64,000 bases of DNA from Pseudarthrobacter sp. MM222 (GCF_947090775.1 NZ_OX352321.1:2294001-2358000); one strand, 5' to 3'. Counted from the first letter of the stretch, positions 39,249 through 48,612 are shown. A program made the numbers and translations. Notes: a model not told the origin generated them from the sequence alone.

Positions 39249-39747
39249 TCGCCTGAGGGGCTGCGGAGATCAGATCTTGCAGGGCGTTGAGGAGGGTCGT
39301 TTTGTCGTCGGCGTGCCGGGTGCGGAACCCGGTGTCCAGCTCATGGGCGCCCAGCATCCAGCTGAGCACCAGGAGTCCGTCCTTTTCGACGAACTTTCCG
39401 GCCATGCCGCTTTCCTGGCGGACGCCGGTGAGCCGGTCGGCCGGGATGAAGACCGGGCCGGCGCCGGAGCGCTCGAAGAGCACTCCTTCGGCGTGGACGC
39501 TGAGTTCGGCGTTGGTCCGGATGCCGAGGTTGTGGACCGCGATGCGGTCCAGCCAGTCACCGGCGGTGGTGGAGGCGACGTACTGGCCGTCGGCTGCCGC
39601 CAGCGGGGAGCCGAGCTCCGCAGGGATCTGGGGCAAGGGATCGACGTCGGCCTGGCGGCGCAGGCGGTTCCGCCAGCCGAGCCAGATCAGCGTTAGCGCG
39701 ACGCCGATCAGGACCAGCGTGAAGAGCAATGAAAGGTCCTTGACCAT
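39229..39747 (-). CDS. Small membrane-anchored protein with PH-like domain, in the pyr operon
   Basis: 172 residues. One membrane helix at the N-terminus (about 5-23, [19 protein letters not shown]), then a basic stretch and a cytoplasmic domain ([28 protein letters not shown] strands, [39 protein letters not shown]) that fits the bacterial PH-like domain found in actinobacterial pyr operons. The start ATG overlaps the pyrC stop (TGATG), and the end runs 20 bases into carA, so it must be translated with them. Its contribution to pyrimidine synthesis is unknown. Confidence 0.82.
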   Translation of the reverse strand: MVKDLSLLFTLVLIGVALTLIWLGWRNRLRRQADVDPLPQIPAELGSPLAAADGQYVASTTAGDWLDRIAVHNLGIRTNAELSVHAEGVLFERSGAGPVFIPADRLTGVRQESGMAGKFVEKDGLLVLSWMLGAHELDTGFRTRHADDKTTLLNALQDLISAAPQANADSGK

Positions 39748-41126
39748 CAGTCGCGGCCTACCGCTGCGGTGTCGGGCGTGCCCGGTACGGCGGGGAGCCA
39801 CCGGTACGGGGTGTTGAGTTTGCCGTCGAGGACGGTGGGGTGGCCCTTGAAGAACGTCGCCACCACCTTGCCCGGGAGTTCCCGGCCGGCAAACGGTGAG
39901 TTACGGCCCATGGTTGCCATCTTAGAAGGGTCCACGGTCCAGCGCGCAGCCGGGTCCACGAGTGTGACGTTGGCGGGTTCCCCGGCGTCGAGCGGGCGGC
40001 CCTGATCCTCCAGCCGGCCGATCTCGGCAGGGGCGGTGGAGGTGACGCGGGCGAAGTCCGACCAGCCCATCAGGCCGGTTTCGATCATGGTGTGCTGCAC
40101 CACGGACAGCGCCGTTTCCAGTCCGGTCATGCCCATGGCGGCCTGCGCCCATTCGCATTCCTTGTGTTCGCTCGGATGCGGGGCGTGGTCCGTGCCGACG
40201 ACGTCGATGGTTCCGTCGGCCAGCGCGGCGCGCAGGGCCTGGACGTCAGCGTCGGTACGCAGCGGCGGGTTGACCTTGTAGACGGGGTCATAGCTGCGGG
40301 CCAGCTCGTCCGTGAGCCAGAGGTGGTGCGGGGTGACCTCGGCGGTGACGTTGACGCCGCGGGACTTGGCCCAGCGGATGATTTCCACGGAGCCGGCGGT
40401 GGAGACATGGCAGACGTGCAGCCGCGAACCGACGTGCTGGGCGAGGAGGACGTCGCGGGCAATGATGCTTTCCTCGGCGACGGCGGGCCAGCCCGTGAGC
40501 CCCAGGACGGCGGACACTTCGCCCTCGTTCATCTGGGCACCGGCGGTGAGCCGGGGTTCCTGCGCGTGCTGGGCCACGACGCCGTCGAACGCCTTGACGT
40601 ATTCGAGCGCGCGGCGCATCAGCACGGGGTCGGAGACGCAGATGCCGTCGTCAGAGAAAACCCGCACGTGGGCGCGGGAATCGGCCATCGCGCCGAGTTC
40701 GGCGAGCTGTTCCCCGGCGAGGCCCACGGTGACGGCGCCTACCGGGCGGACATCCACCCAGCCGGCCGTGCGGCCCAGGGTCAGTACCTGTTCGACGACG
40801 CCGGCGGTGTCCGCCACCGGGGTGCTGTTGGCCATGGCGTGCACGGCCGTGTAACCGCCCAGGGCCGCGGCGCGGGTCCCGGTCTCGACCGTTTCGGCGT
40901 CCTCGCGGCCGGGTTCGCGCAGGTGCGTGTGGATGTCCACCATGCCTGGCAGGGCCACGAGCCCGGCGGCCTCGATAACGGTGGCGCCCTCCGCGGAAAG
41001 GTCCTGGCCGCGTTCGGCGATGAAGCCGTCCCGGATCAGGAGGTCTTCAGGGGCTCCGCCGAGGATGGCGGCTCCGCGGATCAGGTAGGCGCCGTTGGTG
41101 CCGGTGTCCTGTTGCTGTGATGCCAT
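39747..41126 (-). CDS. pyrC: Dihydroorotase
   Basis: 459 residues, class I (larger) form. Cyclises carbamoyl aspartate to dihydroorotate. Metal-binding motif DIHTHLREPGRED, further His in VTPHHLWLTDE, and VVGTDHAPHPSEHK with the catalytic Asp. ATG at 41124-41126, preceded by AAGGAGAG and overlapping the pyrB stop (TGATG). The open frame extends upstream into pyrB and is not used. Confidence 0.97.
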   Translation of the reverse strand: MASQQQDTGTNGAYLIRGAAILGGAPEDLLIRDGFIAERGQDLSAEGATVIEAAGLVALPGMVDIHTHLREPGREDAETVETGTRAAALGGYTAVHAMANSTPVADTAGVVEQVLTLGRTAGWVDVRPVGAVTVGLAGEQLAELGAMADSRAHVRVFSDDGICVSDPVLMRRALEYVKAFDGVVAQHAQEPRLTAGAQMNEGEVSAVLGLTGWPAVAEESIIARDVLLAQHVGSRLHVCHVSTAGSVEIIRWAKSRGVNVTAEVTPHHLWLTDELARSYDPVYKVNPPLRTDADVQALRAALADGTIDVVGTDHAPHPSEHKECEWAQAAMGMTGLETALSVVQHTMIETGLMGWSDFARVTSTAPAEIGRLEDQGRPLDAGEPANVTLVDPAARWTVDPSKMATMGRNSPFAGRELPGKVVATFFKGHPTVLDGKLNTPYRWLPAVPGTPDTAAVGRD

Positions 41127-42124
41127 CAGTGGCTCTCCTTCGTGGAATTGGCAGCTGGTTCGCGGGTGTCCCCGGAGAGCAGCAGGTAAAGCGCGGCCAT
41201 GCGGATGGAGACGCCGTTCCGGACCTGTGCGAGCACAGTGGAACGGGGCGAGTCCGCGGCGGCGGAGGAAATTTCCAGCCCCCGGTTCATCGGGCCGGGG
41301 TGCAGAATGATGGTGTCCTTGAAGCCCAGCCGGTCCAGGGCCCGGAGCCGGTTGTCGTCGAAGCCCCACCGGCGGGAGTATTCGCGCGTCGTGGGGAAGA
41401 ACGAGGCGTTCATCCGTTCCCCCTGCACCCGGAGCATCATGATGGCGTCCACGCCCTTGGCGAGCGTCTCGTCGAGGTCATAGCTGACGGTGCAGGGCCA
41501 CTTTTCGACGCCGATCGGCAGCAGCGTCGGGGGCGCCACGAGGGTGACCTCGGCGCCCAGGGTGCGCAGCAGCCAGACGTTGGAGCGGGCCACCCGGGAG
41601 TGCAGCACGTCGCCGGCGATCGCAACCCGCATGCCTGTGAGGTCGGCCCCGGCGGACGGGGTTCCGGCGAGCTTGGACCAGTGCCGGCGCATCGTGAAGG
41701 CGTCCAGCAGCGCCTGGGTGGGGTGTTCGTGGGTGCCGTCGCCGGCGTTGATGACGGCGGCGTCGATCCAGTCCGTGGCGGCGAGCCGGTGCGGCGCTCC
41801 GGAAGCCCAGTGCCGGATGACGACGGCGTCGGCGCCCATGGCGGCAAGGGTCTGGGCGGTGTCCTTGAGCGACTCGCCCTTGGACACGGACGAGCCCTTC
41901 GCGGCGAAGTTGATGACGTCCGCCGAGAGCCGCTTGGCGGCGGCCTCGAAGGAGATCCGGGTGCGGGTGGAATCCTCGAAGAACAGGTTCACCACGGTGC
42001 GGCCGCGCAGCGCGGGGAGCTTTTTGACCTCCCGCTCCCCCACGGCGGCCATTTCCTCGGCGGTGTCGAGGATGCGGACGGCGTTGTGCAGGCTCAGGTC
42101 TTCGGTGGAAAGCAAGTGCCTCAT
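41126..42124 (-). CDS. pyrB: Aspartate carbamoyltransferase catalytic chain
   Basis: 332 residues. Joins carbamoyl phosphate and aspartate. Carbamoyl-phosphate site [15 protein letters not shown], then [24 protein letters not shown] and the C-terminal [10 protein letters not shown]. No regulatory chain (pyrI) is present, as expected outside enterobacteria. The start overlaps the pyrR end by four bases. Confidence 0.97.
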   Translation of the reverse strand: MRHLLSTEDLSLHNAVRILDTAEEMAAVGEREVKKLPALRGRTVVNLFFEDSTRTRISFEAAAKRLSADVINFAAKGSSVSKGESLKDTAQTLAAMGADAVVIRHWASGAPHRLAATDWIDAAVINAGDGTHEHPTQALLDAFTMRRHWSKLAGTPSAGADLTGMRVAIAGDVLHSRVARSNVWLLRTLGAEVTLVAPPTLLPIGVEKWPCTVSYDLDETLAKGVDAIMMLRVQGERMNASFFPTTREYSRRWGFDDNRLRALDRLGFKDTIILHPGPMNRGLEISSAAADSPRSTVLAQVRNGVSIRMAALYLLLSGDTREPAANSTKESH

Positions 42125-42732
42125 GCGGTGGCCTCGATGACCACTTCATTGACGGGGACGCCGTCGGGCGCCCCGTCCACAGAGTCGGTTTCCTCGAGCC
42201 GGACACGGACTTTTTCAGAAGAGGACGTGGGCAGGTTCTTGCCGACGTGGTCGGCGCGGATGGGCAATTCGCGGTGGCCGCGGTCGATCAGCACGGCGAG
42301 GCGGACAATCCGCGGGCGGCCGAGGTCGATGATCGCATCGAGGGCGGCGCGGATGGTGCGCCCGGAGTAAAGGACGTCGTCGATCAGCACAACAACTTTG
42401 TTGTCGATCCCGGTGCGCGGAAGCTGCGTCGGGTACGGCGGCCGCGTCGGCTGGTGGGAAAGGTCATCGCGGAACATGGTGACGTCCAGCTGGCCCACGA
42501 TCGCGGCGGCATCCACAGTGGGATCGGCTGCGGCAATCTTCTCGGCGAGGCGGACGGCGAGGGGGTAGCCCCTCCGCGGAATGCCCAGCAGGACCAGGTC
42601 CTGGGAGCCCTTATTGGACTCGAGAATTTCATGGGCGATACGAGTGAGTGCACGGTCGATGTCCGCCTGGTTGAGTACCACTCGGGTAAGAACAACCTTG
42701 GCCGGAACCGGTGCTTCTGGAACAGAAGTCAA
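42121..42732 (-). CDS. pyrR: PyrR: pyr operon regulator and uracil phosphoribosyltransferase
   Basis: 203 residues from the TTG at 42730-42732. A PRPP-binding motif, [20 protein letters not shown], and the [19 protein letters not shown] block identify the PyrR family, which binds pyr mRNA in response to UMP/UTP and has weak UPRTase activity. The start is TTG with GGGGAG seven bases upstream. An in-frame GTG at 42757-42759 is rejected because it lies inside the probable PyrR-binding loop. First gene of pyrR-pyrB-pyrC-(PH-like)-carA-carB-pyrF. Confidence 0.94.
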   Translation of the reverse strand: MTSVPEAPVPAKVVLTRVVLNQADIDRALTRIAHEILESNKGSQDLVLLGIPRRGYPLAVRLAEKIAAADPTVDAAAIVGQLDVTMFRDDLSHQPTRPPYPTQLPRTGIDNKVVVLIDDVLYSGRTIRAALDAIIDLGRPRIVRLAVLIDRGHRELPIRADHVGKNLPTSSSEKVRVRLEETDSVDGAPDGVPVNEVVIEATA

Positions 42733-42746
42733 CGCTCGTCTCCCCT

Positions 42747-42768
42747 TTCCCCGCCTCACGGGACGGAA
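42747..42768 (-). promoter_or_regulatory. Probable PyrR-binding hairpin in the pyr leader
   Basis: On the minus strand the loop reads TCCCGTGAGGC, an exact fit to the PyrR-loop pattern UCC-N-G-N-GAGG-Y. It is closed by TTCC (42765-42768) pairing with GGAA (42747-42750). The hairpin ends one base before the Shine-Dalgarno GGGGAG of pyrR (42740-42745), so bound PyrR would block ribosome loading. No terminator follows, which points to translational control as proposed for mycobacterial pyr genes. Confidence 0.68.
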
Positions 42769-43130
42769 TTAAAAAAGGATCATTTGCCCTTTCAAATTAC
42801 CACAGCGCCCGCCCCGGACCTGCCCGGGACGGGGCGTCGTGCGTCACAGCGGCGCTGGCCGGGGCCGGCGGGCGGCGGGCGGGGCGCTGGCCGGGGCCGC
42901 GGGCGGGGCGCTGGCCGGGGCCGCGGCGGGTGCCAGAGTGGATGCCGCACCAGGCGACCACGACGACGGCCGCCAAACCAACGATCTCCACATCTGGGCA
43001 GCCGCACCGTCGGGACAACGACTCGGTCCCATCGCACCCCGAAGCTCCCACTAGGCCTGCCCGGCGCCGGCCAGCACCAAAAACCAGGGCCGCCAATGCC
43101 CCCCTAAATGTCGGTGCCTCCTGAAATGCT
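42769..43130. other. Region between pyrR and the HNH gene
   Basis: About 360 bases with no supported gene. It holds the pyr promoter region (a minus-strand TAATTT lies at 42794-42799, a possible -10) and a GC-rich tandem repeat (42851-42930). Open frames cross it on both strands but are compositionally biased and start or end inside pyrR or the HNH gene. Confidence 0.5.
42851..42930. repeat. 24-bp GC-rich tandem repeat
   Basis: GGGCGGGGCGCTGGCCGGGG plus CCGC occurs as two perfect tandem copies (42877-42900 and 42901-42924), preceded by a partial diverged copy (42851-42868). Confidence 0.8.
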
Positions 43131-44939
43131 GTGGGTATGGAAAGCACGGCGGCATGGAGTGCGGAGAGCAGGGAGGCCCTGAAAGAGATCGCGGCGTCCG
43201 TTGCGGCGCTTGCTGCCCTCGCCTTCCCCGGCGGGGCTGACAGCTTCGATGAGTCCGGGACCGGCCCGCTGGGAAACGATAGCGCGCCCGGGGACGCCAA
43301 TCCGTTGCGGGACCTGGCGGACGCGTGCCTGGACGGGCTCGGCGAACTCGCCCGGATGGACGCCCGCTCCGCGGCGCTGAAGGTCAGGCTCACCGCCGAC
43401 TACGCCCAGGCCGCCACGGCCCTGGCGCCACCGGCGGCGTCCCCGCAGGACCACACCGCCCAGGAAATGGCCGTCGTCGCCGAAGTCGCCTGCGTCCTGA
43501 CCGTCAGCGAACGCACCGCCGCAGCCCTCCTGTCCGAAGCCCTGGCCCTAACGGCGGCGCTGCCGCTGACCCTGGCTGCCCTGCAGGCCGGGATGATTTC
43601 CTGGCAGCACGCCCGGATCCTCATCGACGAAACCAACAACCTGGAACCCGGCGCGGCGGCCGCGCTCGAGGCGCACTTCCTGGACCCCGCTGCACCGAAC
43701 CCGGCCCGCGGCTGCCCCGCCGGGGACCTCACTCCGGGCCGGTTCCGGGCCAAGGCCCGCGCCTGGCGGGAGCGCCACCACCCGGCCAGCATCGAGGCAC
43801 GCCACACCAGAAGCGCCGCGGACCGCCGGGTCGACTACACCCCGGACCGGGACGGCATGGCCTGGCTCTCGGCCTACCTCCCGGCCGACACCGCCGCCGG
43901 GATCTGGGACCGGACCACGGCCGCCGCCCGCGCGCTCCAGGGGCCCCACGAGGCCAGGACCCTGCCCCAGCTCCGCGCCGACATCACCGCCACCTGGCTC
44001 CTCACCACCGGCACCGCCGGTAACGGCGCCACCGTCGGAACGGCCGATGGAGGCACCGGCACGGGCCGGGATGTGGGCGGACCTGTGCCCGGGGGTGTTC
44101 CGTCGCCGCGGGCGCAGGTCCTGATCACCGTCCCGGTCCTGTCCCTCCTCGGCGCCACGGAGGAACCGGCCATCCTGGACGGGTACGGGCCGATCCCGCC
44201 CTCCATGGCCCGCCGCCTGATCGCCGACGGCGCCGACTCCTTCTACCGCGTCCTCACCGACCCCCGCGACGGCGCGCCGCTCGAAATCGGACGGACCAGC
44301 TACCGCCTCACCACACCCCAACGCCGCTGGCTCCGCCTCCGCGACGCCAAATGCCCCTTCCCCGGCTGCAACAACCACTCCCTCGACAACGAAGCAGACC
44401 ACCTCCTGGCCTGGGCCGACGGCGGCACCACCGGCATCACCAACCTCGGCCAACCCTGCCCCAAACACCACCGCCTCAAACACACCACCGCCTGGACACC
44501 CACCCCAGCCACCAAAACCACCCCACCCGGATGGACCTCACCCACCGGACGCCACTACCCCAGCGAACACCAGGACTGGGAACCACCCACCTGGCCGCCC
44601 CACCTCCCGGCAACGGACATGGACACGGACATGGACACGGACACGGACACGGACACATTGTTCGACTCCGGCCCGCTCCTGGAGCAGGGGCCCGATATCG
44701 AACCGGAGCAGTTTCCGGACCATTACTTCCCCGCGGACCCCGGCCTGCCCGAGGATCCCGGCCCCGACCCCGAACAGGAACTGCCCACTGACCCCTTCCC
44801 GGACTGGCACCAATTCACTGCCCGGCAGCAATTCACCGCGGGACAGCAATGGCCCGCAATAGATACGGACTGGCACTCATCGCCCGCAGGGGATGCCGTC
44901 GAGGAGTGCTGGCTGGCGGCGGTACCGATGTCCGTTTGA
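43131..44939 (+). CDS. DUF222 / HNH-endonuclease domain protein (13E12 repeat type)
   Basis: 602 residues. The long helical N-terminal DUF222 region (about 60-330) is typical: AEVACVLTVSERTAAALLSE, LPLTLAALQAGMISWQHARI, and VDYTPDRDGMAWLSAYLPAD. The HNH nuclease motif lies near residue 410-445: CPFPGCNN, then EADHLLAWADGGTTGITNLG and CPKHHRLKH. The C-terminal 130 residues are acidic and low in complexity, including an MDTDMDTDTDTD run. Genes of this family are multicopy in actinobacteria and some resemble mobile-DNA or REP13E12 sequences; the biological role is not established. Start may be this GTG or the ATG two codons later (43137). The 5' end is close to the pyr leader but on the other strand. 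Confidence 0.85.
   Translation: MGMESTAAWSAESREALKEIAASVAALAALAFPGGADSFDESGTGPLGNDSAPGDANPLRDLADACLDGLGELARMDARSAALKVRLTADYAQAATALAPPAASPQDHTAQEMAVVAEVACVLTVSERTAAALLSEALALTAALPLTLAALQAGMISWQHARILIDETNNLEPGAAAALEAHFLDPAAPNPARGCPAGDLTPGRFRAKARAWRERHHPASIEARHTRSAADRRVDYTPDRDGMAWLSAYLPADTAAGIWDRTTAAARALQGPHEARTLPQLRADITATWLLTTGTAGNGATVGTADGGTGTGRDVGGPVPGGVPSPRAQVLITVPVLSLLGATEEPAILDGYGPIPPSMARRLIADGADSFYRVLTDPRDGAPLEIGRTSYRLTTPQRRWLRLRDAKCPFPGCNNHSLDNEADHLLAWADGGTTGITNLGQPCPKHHRLKHTTAWTPTPATKTTPPGWTSPTGRHYPSEHQDWEPPTWPPHLPATDMDTDMDTDTDTDTLFDSGPLLEQGPDIEPEQFPDHYFPADPGLPEDPGPDPEQELPTDPFPDWHQFTARQQFTAGQQWPAIDTDWHSSPAGDAVEECWLAAVPMSV
44615..44656. repeat. Hexanucleotide repeat inside the HNH gene
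   Basis: Seven tandem copies of GGACAY encoding alternating Met-Asp/Thr-Asp. Copy number could vary without breaking the frame. Confidence 0.85.
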
Positions 44940-45160
44940 TCGGAGTGGTGCATGAATCGGTCGGCGCACGACCTGCCGGATGCCTACCGAAACCACCCAA
45001 GCCCGGGACCAGTTCACCGGGAGTTCAACCTCACCAGGGTGGGCCCAAAAGGTGGGCCTAAAAAGGTCAGTCAGTTTGCCCCTAACCCGAACACAGCGCC
45101 AAACCGGCACGTGCGAGTGCCGCACCCCCGCTGGCCATGGAATCCCCTAGGCTCTTGTAC

Positions 45161-46402
45161 ATGACGAGCTCCAATCCGCGGCCCGGTGGCCGCGCGCCGC
45201 TGCCGCAGCAAGCCAACCCGAGCTGGATGGGGCAGGTCCCGGATCAGCACTACCGGCCGGCACCGGCGAACTTCGCTGGCCAGCTCCAGGCCGCCCTGCC
45301 TCCCGCCGTCCCGGCCCCGCGCGGTGGCCGGCGTTCCACCGGTGCGGGAGGGCTGGTGGCGGGCGGAGGCGTGCTTGGGTTCTTCAGCCTTTTCTCGGTC
45401 CTGCCGTTCGTCCTGGGCAACACCGGTATCGCAGGCTTCGTTATTGGTTTCGTCGCTTCGCTGCTGCCGCTGGCCGCGGTCCTGCTTGCCGTGCGCGTAA
45501 TCGACCGCTGGGAGCCTGAGCCCAAGAGCCTGCTGCTCTTCGCCTTCGTCTGGGGCGCGGTGGTGTCCATCTCGGTCACCCTACTGATCCAGCCGTACTT
45601 TTCGCTCGCCGCGGGTCCCGTGTCCGGACTGGACTACCGGACCTTCGCTGTCACCGTGCAGGCGCCGGTAGTCGAGGAGTTCGCCAAATCGCTGGGCCTG
45701 CTGCTGCTCCTGCTCTTCGCGCGCCGGCACTTCGACGGACCGGTCGACGGCGTGGTGTTCGCCTTCACGATCGCCGGCGGCTTCGCCTTCACCGAAAACA
45801 TCCTGTACTTCGGCCGGGCCATCGCGGAATCTTCGGATCCCGGCACGGATCTTGCGGTGGTGTTCTTCCTGCGCGGCGTCATGTCACCCTTTGCCCACGC
45901 CATCTTCACCGGAACCACCGGACTCATTCTCGGCCTGGCCGCCCGGCGCTGGCATAACGGGCTGTCCGTGGTGGCGTTCGCCGTCGGGCTGATTCCTGCG
46001 ATGCTGCTTCACAGCGGCTGGAACAGCATGGGACAGGACTTCCTGGCGCAGTACATCGTGGTCCAAATTCCGATTTTCCTGCTGGCGGTCCTGGTCATCG
46101 TGCTGCTGAGGGTCGCGGAACGCCGGCTGACCCGCCAGCGGCTCAAGGAGTACGCGGCGGCCGGATGGTTCACGGCCGCGGAGGTGGAAATGGTATCCAC
46201 GCCTGCGGGCCGGCGTGCGGCCCTGCGCTGGGCCCGTTCCATTGGCCGGGGACCGCAGATGAAAGCCTTCCTGCATACCGCGACGCAACTGGCCTTCACC
46301 CGGCAGCGGATCCTCAGCGGCCGGGACGTCCCCGCCCACCAGCTCGATGAGCAGCACCTGCTCTCCGACGTCGTCGGCCTGCGCGCCGCCGTCGTCCACT
46401 AA
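45161..46402 (+). CDS. PrsW-family intramembrane metalloprotease
   Basis: 413 residues. A Pro/Gln-rich cytoplasmic N-terminus of about 65 residues precedes eight or so membrane spans. The family's conserved residues are present in order: EEFAKSLGLLL (Glu-Glu pair), FAFTENILYFGRA (F-x-x-x-E-N), SPFAHAIFTGTTG (His) and LLHSGWNS (His). PrsW of Bacillus cleaves an anti-sigma factor; substrates of actinobacterial members are mostly unknown, and no anti-sigma gene is nearby. Chosen ATG at 45161; the frame extends eight codons upstream. The 220 bases before it show no gene. Confidence 0.87.
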   Translation: MTSSNPRPGGRAPLPQQANPSWMGQVPDQHYRPAPANFAGQLQAALPPAVPAPRGGRRSTGAGGLVAGGGVLGFFSLFSVLPFVLGNTGIAGFVIGFVASLLPLAAVLLAVRVIDRWEPEPKSLLLFAFVWGAVVSISVTLLIQPYFSLAAGPVSGLDYRTFAVTVQAPVVEEFAKSLGLLLLLLFARRHFDGPVDGVVFAFTIAGGFAFTENILYFGRAIAESSDPGTDLAVVFFLRGVMSPFAHAIFTGTTGLILGLAARRWHNGLSVVAFAVGLIPAMLLHSGWNSMGQDFLAQYIVVQIPIFLLAVLVIVLLRVAERRLTRQRLKEYAAAGWFTAAEVEMVSTPAGRRAALRWARSIGRGPQMKAFLHTATQLAFTRQRILSGRDVPAHQLDEQHLLSDVVGLRAAVVH

Positions 46403-46438
46403 CCCAAGCGTCCGGGCGCGGGCAAGCCAATACTGCTG

Positions 46439-47416
46439 TCAGCGAGCTGCAAGCTCCCGCAACAACGCAAAGCCGTGCCGGTCCACGGCCTGCGAGGACG
46501 CAGTCAGCAGCACGACGCCGGCACCTGCCTCCCGGTCCAGGCCAATCCAGCTCCGGAATCCGCCGGTGGCACCGTTGTGCCAGGTGATTTGACGTCCGTT
46601 GACCTCCAGGGTGATCCACGCGGCGCCGATACGGGCCGCGGGACCGGCGAACGCCGCCACCGGGTCCAGGGCAGTCAGTCCGGGGGCCGAGCCGTCCAGG
46701 AGCGCCCGGGTGAGCCGGGCCATGTCGCGGATGGATGCGCGGATGCCCCCGGCGGGGCCCAGCGCCTCCCCCGTCCAGGGTTCCTTCGCGCGCCCGGACC
46801 GGCTGCTGCCGGTCAGGGCTTCCGGGCCCAGTTCGCCGGCGGTTGCGGGCAGGTAGACCGAGTCGAGGGACAGCGGCGCGCAGAGGCGCGCGGCGACGAG
46901 GTCCCGGTAGCTCAACCCGGCGCCGGCGGCAATGGCGTGACCGAGGAGCTCGAAGCCCAGGTTGGAGTACCGCGGGCGGGGTGATTGCAGCCGGACCGCG
47001 CGTGCCTGCTCGAGGAGCTCCGGAAGGCTCTCCCCGTACGGGTTTGTCCCGTGCAGGTAAAACGAAACGCTGCGCCGCAGCCGCGAGGGTGCGCCCGGAA
47101 GACCCGGGGGGAGCCTCGGAAGTCCGGAGCAGTGCCGGCTCACGGGTTCCAGTTTGAGCTCCGCGACCGCGCAACCGGCCAGCGGCAACAACTCCCCCAG
47201 GGTTGTGTCAGGACCGATCTCGCCCCGCGCGGACGCGTCCGCATACAGCAGGCCGGTCAGCGCCTTAGAGATGGAGCCAAGTTCGAAGTCGGCGTCCGGG
47301 GAGACCCCGTGGACGCCGATCTTAATTGCGTCGACGGTCACTGCGGCGCCCGCAAACCGGGAAGCCCGCGGCCCCAACCGGGCCCTGAGCGTCGCAGCCA
47401 GCACTGGATCGGTCAT
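46439..47416 (-). CDS. Serine hydrolase, beta-lactamase / class C family
   Basis: 325 residues. Active-site motif S-x-x-K is Ser48-Ile-Ser-Lys51 in ELGSISKALTG; the Tyr-x-Asn motif is YSNLGFE; and a late H-N-G (ITWHNGATGGF) fits the third motif. No signal peptide or membrane span, so the protein appears cytoplasmic, unlike classical beta-lactamases; it more likely acts as an esterase or peptidase. Convergent with the PrsW-family gene, 36 bases apart. An in-frame GTG lies directly before the chosen ATG. Confidence 0.87.
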   Translation of the reverse strand: MTDPVLAATLRARLGPRASRFAGAAVTVDAIKIGVHGVSPDADFELGSISKALTGLLYADASARGEIGPDTTLGELLPLAGCAVAELKLEPVSRHCSGLPRLPPGLPGAPSRLRRSVSFYLHGTNPYGESLPELLEQARAVRLQSPRPRYSNLGFELLGHAIAAGAGLSYRDLVAARLCAPLSLDSVYLPATAGELGPEALTGSSRSGRAKEPWTGEALGPAGGIRASIRDMARLTRALLDGSAPGLTALDPVAAFAGPAARIGAAWITLEVNGRQITWHNGATGGFRSWIGLDREAGAGVVLLTASSQAVDRHGFALLRELAAR

Positions 47417-47474
47417 CACGGGACCACAATAACCGCCCGGAGCTGCCTGCTGCAGGACGACGCGGACATAAAGA

Positions 47475-47504
47475 AACCCCGTCCGGGCTGAGCCGAACGG
47501 GGTT
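47475..47504 (-). terminator. Rho-independent terminator after nusB
   Basis: On the minus strand AACCCCGT pairs with ACGGGGTT, with further pairing inside, and TTTCTTT follows. It is 24 bases after the nusB stop and closes the aro-efp-nusB operon. Confidence 0.83.
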
Positions 47505-47527
47505 CCTTGTGAGCGTGTCAGCGGGTG

Positions 47528-47938
47528 TCAGGCGAGCAGCGAAGGCTTCAGCTGCTGCAGGCGGCCCAGCAGGCCGTTGATGAACTGCGGCGACTCGTCG
47601 GTGGAGAGGGTCTTGGCCAGGGCCACGGCCTCGCTCACGGCGACGCCGTCGGGGACGTCGTCGTTGTAGAGCAATTCCCAGGTGCCGATCCGCAGGATGA
47701 TGCGGTCCACCGAGGGCATCCGCTCCAAGGTCCAGCCCTGTGAATAGGTTTCGAGGAACTCGTCGATCGTCGGCTGATAAGAGACCACGCCCTCGACGAT
47801 TTCGAGGGTGTACGGATTGACGATCTGGTCCGTCTGTTCGCGACGGGACTTCAGCACGTCGAACGCCGAGACCGAGCGCTGCTCGGCCTCGAAGAGTACG
47901 TCCAGGGCCCGGTTGCGGGCCTTACCGCGGGCGCTCAC
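47528..47938 (-). CDS. nusB: Transcription antitermination protein NusB
   Basis: 136 residues. With NusE (S10) binds boxA in rRNA leaders to allow antitermination. It is all-helical, with ARNRALDVLFEAEQRSVSAF at the start and VDRIILRIGTWELLYNDDVP and INGLLGRLQ-type helices later. The GTG start overlaps the efp stop (TAGTG). Followed by a good terminator. Confidence 0.96.
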   Translation of the reverse strand: MSARGKARNRALDVLFEAEQRSVSAFDVLKSRREQTDQIVNPYTLEIVEGVVSYQPTIDEFLETYSQGWTLERMPSVDRIILRIGTWELLYNDDVPDGVAVSEAVALAKTLSTDESPQFINGLLGRLQQLKPSLLA

Positions 47939-48501
47939 TAGTCGTTGACCCGGCCGAGGTAGCTGCCGTCGCGGGTGTCGACCTTGACCTTGGTGTTGTT
48001 CTCGACGAACAAGGGCACCTGGATCTCGTAGCCGGTTTCGAGTGTGGCGGGCTTGGTGCCGGCCGAGGAGCGGTCACCCTGCAGGCCGGGCTCCGTGTAG
48101 GTGATCTCAAGCACGACGCTCGGGGGAAGCTCGATGTACAGCGGGTTGCCTTCGTGGATGGCGATGTTGACCATCTGGTTCTCGAGCATGAAGTTGGTGG
48201 CGTCGCCAACGGTGGCGCCCGGAACGGTCAGCTGGTCGAAGTCCGTGGTGTCCATGAACACGAAGTCGGCGCCGTCCTGGTACAGGTACTGGTAGTCGCG
48301 GCGGTCAACCGTGGCGGTCTCGATCTTGAGTCCGGCGTTGAAGGTCTTGTCGACCACCTTGCCGGACATCACGTTGCGCATCTTGGTGCGCACGAATGCG
48401 CCACCCTTGCCGGGCTTGACGTGCTGGAACTCGATGATGTTCCAGAGCTGGCCCTCGAGCTTAAGGACGGTGCCGTTCTTGATGTCGTTAGTGGTTGCCA
48501 C
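47938..48501 (-). CDS. efp: Elongation factor P
   Basis: 187 residues, standard length. Relieves ribosome stalling at polyproline. KOW-like N-terminal domain with [17 protein letters not shown], in which Lys32 is at the tip that in some bacteria is modified; the actinobacterial PGKG loop is thought to work unmodified. C-terminal OB domains end in [13 protein letters not shown]. The start is GTG with GAGGA at five bases; the frame extends 22 codons upstream without support. A 168-base gap to the previous gene holds a possible promoter. Confidence 0.97.
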   Translation of the reverse strand: MATTNDIKNGTVLKLEGQLWNIIEFQHVKPGKGGAFVRTKMRNVMSGKVVDKTFNAGLKIETATVDRRDYQYLYQDGADFVFMDTTDFDQLTVPGATVGDATNFMLENQMVNIAIHEGNPLYIELPPSVVLEITYTEPGLQGDRSSAGTKPATLETGYEIQVPLFVENNTKVKVDTRDGSYLGRVND

Positions 48502-48606
48502 TGTATCCTCTGGTTTCGTTTCGAACTGGTTCTGGCTGCCAGCTGCTATGTCGGGCAGGCATGCCATGCGGCCCGCCAGCGCGTAGTTTTCAAAAATCCA
48601 AGAACC

Positions 48607-48612
48607 ATTCTA
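48607..48612 (-). promoter_or_regulatory. Possible -10 box for efp-nusB
   Basis: TAGAAT on the minus strand, about 105 bases before the efp GTG, in the only sizeable gap of this operon. No matching -35 is visible. Confidence 0.3.

Noticed and set aside
42757..42759. GTG as start of pyrR
   Set aside because: It lies in the loop of the PyrR-binding hairpin and lacks a ribosome site; the TTG at 42730-42732 has one.
42851..42930. CRISPR-like repeat
   Set aside because: Units are directly adjacent with no spacers; it is a simple tandem repeat.
42711..43124. 137-codon plus-strand frame between pyrR and the HNH gene
   Set aside because: Begins inside pyrR, crosses the GC-rich tandem repeat and has no protein-like pattern.
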